Source: an uncultured Selenomonadaceae bacterium (GTDB lineage: Bacteria > Bacillota > Negativicutes > Selenomonadales > Selenomonadaceae). Taken from it: a stretch of DNA of 43,096 nucleotides. The notes under the pieces are model-generated. The model was not told the origin of the DNA. It saw only the letters and a list, made by a program, of their open reading frames with translations, and searched no databases. The stretch lies in the NCBI GenBank assembly GCA_905236285.1, contig CAJOPN010000166.1, positions 1 to 43,096 on the forward strand. Reading direction: 5' to 3'. Shown in pieces: positions 38,961 to 43,096 of this stretch. Numbering within the stretch: the stretch's first letter is position 1; each line of letters starts with the position of its first letter. A program made the translations under genes and the position numbers.

Positions 38961-40829
38961 ATGTGCGGAATAGTCGGATACATTGGAGATAAATCGGCTG
39001 CAAATTTTTTGATTGACGGCTTGACGAAATTGGAATATCGCGGCTACGATTCAGCAGGGATTGCAGTTTTCGACGGCAATGAAATTTTTATTGAAAAATC
39101 GGTCGGTCGTCTGGCCTCGCTCAAGGAAAAACTCAAAGGATACACGCCGAAAGGTTCAATCGGAATCGGTCACACACGCTGGGCTACTCACGGCAGACCT
39201 TCCGATATAAATGCTCATCCTCATACAGATTGCCACGGTGATTTTGTCGTCGTTCACAATGGTATTATTGAAAATTATATGGCTCTCAAAGAAGATTTGA
39301 TTGAACGCGGTCACAAATTTTTATCCGAAACTGATACCGAAGTAGTTCCTCATTTGCTCGAAGAATTTTATAAAGGCGATTTTGCATCTGCCGTTCGCGA
39401 AGTTTTGAAAAAAATTGAAGGTTCTTATTCCCTCGTTTTCATGTCGAAAAATCATCACGACGAATTAATTTGTGCAAAACAAGATAATCCGTTAATCGTC
39501 GGAATCGGTGAAGGAGAAAATTTTATTGCGTCGGACATTCCGGCAATCATTAACAAAACTCGTTCAACTTATATTTTGAATGACGGAGAAATCGCAATCG
39601 TCAAGAAAAATTCAGTCGAGATAACCGACAAAAACGGAAATAAAATTGACAAAAAAATTTTTAATGTAAGCTGGAATGCAGAAGCGGCAGAAAAAGGCGG
39701 CTACGAACATTTTATGCTGAAGGAAATTAATGAACAGCCTAAAGCAATTCGCGATACAATGCGCGGATTTATAAAACAAATTCGACCGTCAAAAAATAAT
39801 GATGAAAGAATTGCAAAGGATGGCAGCAGTATAATTTTTCCTGAATTGAAATGGAATCCCGATTTTTTAAAAAATATCGACAAGGTTTATATTGTTGCAT
39901 GCGGTACTGCTTATCATGCAGGATTGGTTGGAAAATTTTACATTGAAAAATTGGCGAGAATGTTGGTTGAAGTTGATCTTGCATCTGAATTTCGTTATCG
40001 CGACCCGATTATTGACGAAAAAACTTTGACGATTTTTATTTCACAATCAGGCGAAACGAGCGACACCATTGCCGCGATGAAAGAATCAAAACGACTCGGC
40101 GCAAAAACTCTTGCAATTACAAATGTCATCGGTTCATCTCTTGCACGTGAGGCGGATCAAGTTTTGTATACGATTGCTGGTCCTGAAATTGCAGTTGCCT
40201 CGACAAAAGCATATACGACACAATTAATTTTAATGTTTATGCTTGCTCTTTACATGGCGCAACTCAGAAAAACCGTTTCGGAAGATCGAACACGCGAATT
40301 AATTTCTTTGCTTAAAAAAATTCCTGCACAAATTAGTGAAACTCTTTCAGATGTCGATCCGATAAAAACTTTTGCACGCAGTTACGGATTTAATGAACAT
40401 GTTTTTTATATCGGTCGTTCACTCGATTATGATGTTGCACTTGAAGGAGCTTTGAAACTCAAAGAAATTTCTTACATTCACGCCGAAGCATACGCGGCAG
40501 GAGAATTGAAACACGGAACTTTGGCATTAATTGTTGAAGGAGTGCCGGTTATTGCGCTTGCTACTCAAAAATCCGTTTACGACAAAACAATTTCAAATAT
40601 CAAAGAAGTCAAAGCACGTGACGCGGTTGTGATTGGAATTGCTGCAGCCGGTGATACCGAACTTGAAAAATATATTGATCATGTAATTTATGTTCCCGAT
40701 ACTGATGAACTTTTGATTCCGCTTTTGACTGTCGTACCTCTTCAACTTCTTGCTTATTATTCTGCAATTACTCGCGGCTGTGATGTCGATAAACCGAGAA
40801 ATTTGGCAAAATCGGTTACTGTTGAATAA
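38961..40829 (+). CDS. glmS: Glutamine-fructose-6-phosphate aminotransferase (isomerizing)
   Basis: MCGIVGYIGDKSAANFLIDGLTKLEYRGYDSAGIAV...GHTRWATHG...KPRNLAKSVTVE; start at the Cys1-generating ATG. Confidence 0.98.
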   Translation: MCGIVGYIGDKSAANFLIDGLTKLEYRGYDSAGIAVFDGNEIFIEKSVGRLASLKEKLKGYTPKGSIGIGHTRWATHGRPSDINAHPHTDCHGDFVVVHNGIIENYMALKEDLIERGHKFLSETDTEVVPHLLEEFYKGDFASAVREVLKKIEGSYSLVFMSKNHHDELICAKQDNPLIVGIGEGENFIASDIPAIINKTRSTYILNDGEIAIVKKNSVEITDKNGNKIDKKIFNVSWNAEAAEKGGYEHFMLKEINEQPKAIRDTMRGFIKQIRPSKNNDERIAKDGSSIIFPELKWNPDFLKNIDKVYIVACGTAYHAGLVGKFYIEKLARMLVEVDLASEFRYRDPIIDEKTLTIFISQSGETSDTIAAMKESKRLGAKTLAITNVIGSSLAREADQVLYTIAGPEIAVASTKAYTTQLILMFMLALYMAQLRKTVSEDRTRELISLLKKIPAQISETLSDVDPIKTFARSYGFNEHVFYIGRSLDYDVALEGALKLKEISYIHAEAYAAGELKHGTLALIVEGVPVIALATQKSVYDKTISNIKEVKARDAVVIGIAAAGDTELEKYIDHVIYVPDTDELLIPLLTVVPLQLLAYYSAITRGCDVDKPRNLAKSVTVE

Positions 40830-40850
40830 ATTTTAATTTGGAGGAAAAAA

Positions 40851-41564
40851 ATGAAGAAGAAAAAAATTTTGTCAATGCTCTGTGCAGGATTAATTACGTT
40901 GAGCGTATCATTCAACGCAGAGGCAATTAATCCGAGTGATTCATCAGGATTTGTAATTTTGTCGGACGTTGTTCCCGACATCATTCAGGAAATTCGTTAT
41001 CACTCGACTTACAATTTTGTTGGAGAAAGAATTGACGGATATGAAGAACCTTGCGCAATTATGACAAAAGAGGCGGCGAATGCATTAAAAAAAGTCAGCG
41101 ACGAATTGATTGAAAAAGGTTACAGACTTAAAATTTATGACGCATATCGTCCGCAAAAAGCCGTTGATAATTTTGTGAGATGGGCAGCAAATACCGGCGA
41201 TAAAAAAATGAAAAAATATTTTTATCCGAAAGTCGATAAGAAAAATTTATTTTCGGAAGGATATATTGACGAAAAATCCGGACACAGCAGAGGCTCGACT
41301 GTTGATTTGACACTTTTTGACATGAAGACAGGCAAAGAAGTTGATATGGGAGGAACGTTTGATTACTTCGGTGAATTGTCTCATCCCGATTACAAAGGAA
41401 ATTTGACGAAACAACAACTTAAAAATCGAAAAATTTTGCGTGATGCGATGATTCGTCACGGCTTTAAACCTCTCGCGACCGAGTGGTGGCATTTCACTTT
41501 GAAAAATGAACCTTATCCCGATACTTATTTCACATTTGCAGTAAATTCAAAAATAAATAAATAA
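40851..41564 (+). CDS. Exported VanX-like D-Ala-D-Ala dipeptidase (M15D)
   Basis: IRYHSTYNFVG, YDAYRPQKAV, SGHSRGSTVDLTLFD, EWWHF; N-terminal signal peptide. Confidence 0.93.
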   Translation: MKKKKILSMLCAGLITLSVSFNAEAINPSDSSGFVILSDVVPDIIQEIRYHSTYNFVGERIDGYEEPCAIMTKEAANALKKVSDELIEKGYRLKIYDAYRPQKAVDNFVRWAANTGDKKMKKYFYPKVDKKNLFSEGYIDEKSGHSRGSTVDLTLFDMKTGKEVDMGGTFDYFGELSHPDYKGNLTKQQLKNRKILRDAMIRHGFKPLATEWWHFTLKNEPYPDTYFTFAVNSKINK

Positions 41565-41579
41565 AGGTGAGTGTTTTAA

Positions 41580-42659
41580 TTGAAGAAGAAAAAATTAATT
41601 GCGAGTATCTTAGCCGGATTAATGGCATTAAGTGTTTCATTCGGAGCACAGGCGGCAACTCGTGACGAAATTGCTGCAATCAAAGTTGAGAAAGCAAGCG
41701 ATTTTAAATATTGGAATGAAAATTCGCCGACGAAGAAAAAAATTATTAATTTTGTTGAGGACGCAATCAATCCGAACAGTAAAAATTATATTCCACCTGA
41801 AGACAGGATAGCAACTTTCGACATGGACGGAACTTTTTACTGCGAAACGGCACCTTTGTATTTTCAAGAGACAATGTTTTTTTATCGCGTCCTTGAAGAT
41901 GAATCATATAAAGCACCGAAAAAAATTGTCGACTTTGCAAAAAAAATTAAACCGAAAATTTATAACAAAACAGGAATAACACCGGCAGAAAATAAAATTT
42001 TATTTCAACAGTTGACGAAAGCATACGAAGGAATGACACCTGAAGAATACAGAGCATACGTCAGAAAATTTATGAATACAAATGAAACCGGATTGACAAA
42101 TTTAAAACGAGGTGAGGCATTTTATTTGCCGATGGTCGAAATAATTTCTTATCTCAGCAACAATGGTTTTGCAGTTTACGTTGATTCTGCCTGCGGAATT
42201 GATACCACACGCGAACTTGTCGGAAATATTATTCCAATTCGTCAGGACAGAATTATTGCTTCAGATTTTGTTTACACTACAACCGAAATGGGAAAAGATG
42301 AAGCGAAAAATCATTTCTTCGATCGCAATAAGGAAAAAATAATAATATCAGGCAAAACTCTCATTGAGAATGGACAGACAGTCAAAATATTTTCGATTCT
42401 GAACCATATAGGGAAAAAACCTGTCCTGTCATTTGGAAATTCGATGGGTGACAGCGGCATGTTTGAATACACTTTACAAAATAATAAATATAATTGTGCT
42501 GCATTTTGTGTTCTCTGTGATGATACCGAACGTGAACTAGGAAATATTTCAAAAGCTGAAAAAATGAAAGCAACTGCAATTAAACGCGGCTGGGAAACAA
42601 TATCAATGCGCGATGAATTTAAAACGATTTACGGCGAAAGTGTCAAACGTGAAAAATGA
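41580..42659 (+). CDS. Exported HAD-family phosphatase
   Basis: FDMDGTFYCE, VYVDSACG, SFGNSMGDSGMF HAD motifs; signal peptide; TTG start behind GGTGAG. Confidence 0.85.
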   Translation: MKKKKLIASILAGLMALSVSFGAQAATRDEIAAIKVEKASDFKYWNENSPTKKKIINFVEDAINPNSKNYIPPEDRIATFDMDGTFYCETAPLYFQETMFFYRVLEDESYKAPKKIVDFAKKIKPKIYNKTGITPAENKILFQQLTKAYEGMTPEEYRAYVRKFMNTNETGLTNLKRGEAFYLPMVEIISYLSNNGFAVYVDSACGIDTTRELVGNIIPIRQDRIIASDFVYTTTEMGKDEAKNHFFDRNKEKIIISGKTLIENGQTVKIFSILNHIGKKPVLSFGNSMGDSGMFEYTLQNNKYNCAAFCVLCDDTERELGNISKAEKMKATAIKRGWETISMRDEFKTIYGESVKREK

Positions 42660-43096
42660 ATCGCAGAAATTTTTTAAAAATGATTTCAATTTCAACACTC
42701 GGAATTTATTTAAATTTGTTTGACGAAACGGCGGCGAAAAATTTTTTTGAAACTGCCGAACCGATGATTTACAAAAAATTTTTGCAGTTCAAGGAATATG
42801 AAAAGAGATTGACGACGGAAATAATTGTAATTCATCACACAGACAAATTAAATCCGCAGTCAAATGAACCGCTTGACGAAGATTCTACAGTCGAAAGGAT
42901 TCACAAATGGCATATTGAAAAAAACGGCTGGGCAGGAATCGGCTATCATTATTTAATACGAAAAAACGGAATGATTGAACAAGGTCGGTTGCCTGAAATG
43001 ATCGGAGCGCATGTTTACGGACACAATAAAAATTCAATCGGAATTTGTCTTGCGGGAAGTTTTCACTCAAAAGTTGCAAAGCCGACGAGTGAGCAA
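42656..43096 (+). CDS. PGRP/N-acetylmuramoyl-L-alanine amidase-like protein, 3'-truncated by window edge
   Basis: MNRRNFLKMISISTLGIYLN twin-Arg-like signal; IIVIHHTDK...WHIEKNGWAGIGYHYLIRKNGMIEQGR...GAHVYGHNKNSIGICLAG. No stop in window. Confidence 0.9.
   Translation, partial: MNRRNFLKMISISTLGIYLNLFDETAAKNFFETAEPMIYKKFLQFKEYEKRLTTEIIVIHHTDKLNPQSNEPLDEDSTVERIHKWHIEKNGWAGIGYHYLIRKNGMIEQGRLPEMIGAHVYGHNKNSIGICLAGSFHSKVAKPTSEQ

Noticed and set aside
40851-41564. Vancomycin-resistance operon
   Set aside because: The VanX-like protein is exported and no vanH, vanA-type ligase or vanRS genes are adjacent; a cell-wall turnover role is more likely.

Overview
The window is a low-GC bacterial chromosomal segment, probably Firmicutes and perhaps Negativicutes; the taxon is inferred from gene content only. 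Most of it is housekeeping: rpmI-rplT, dapA, an M16C peptidase, rnpB (RNase P RNA, minus strand), serS, a RodZ-like HTH protein, ilvB/leuB, aroE, glycerate kinase, an MCP, an FprA flavoprotein, ispH-rpsA, a DUF3084/RuvC-like pair, a dCMP deaminase, a TPP-riboswitch thiamine operon (thiW-thiE/tenI-thiT-thiC), and glmS followed by an exported cell-wall cluster. Two accessory blocks stand out. The first is a compact N4-cytosine-type methyltransferase plus a CfrBI-like endonuclease (14.1-16.1 kb). The second is a tandem DUF262 pair (19.8-23.7 kb): one protein has a DUF1524/HNH-type C-terminus, the other has no recognisable HNH. The pair sits between aroE and a GspE/PulE ATPase that lacks its usual N-terminal domain and has no recognisable Shine-Dalgarno. 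It is my best candidate for an under-described (defence-type) system. Other points of interest are a structured, promoter-proximal 5' leader upstream of ispH-rpsA, a long leader with competing hairpins upstream of an NlpC/P60 gene, and a glycosyltransferase plus two Uma2-type nuclease-fold genes embedded between leuB and ilvB. All calls come from reading the sequence and translations by eye; no homology search or folding was run.
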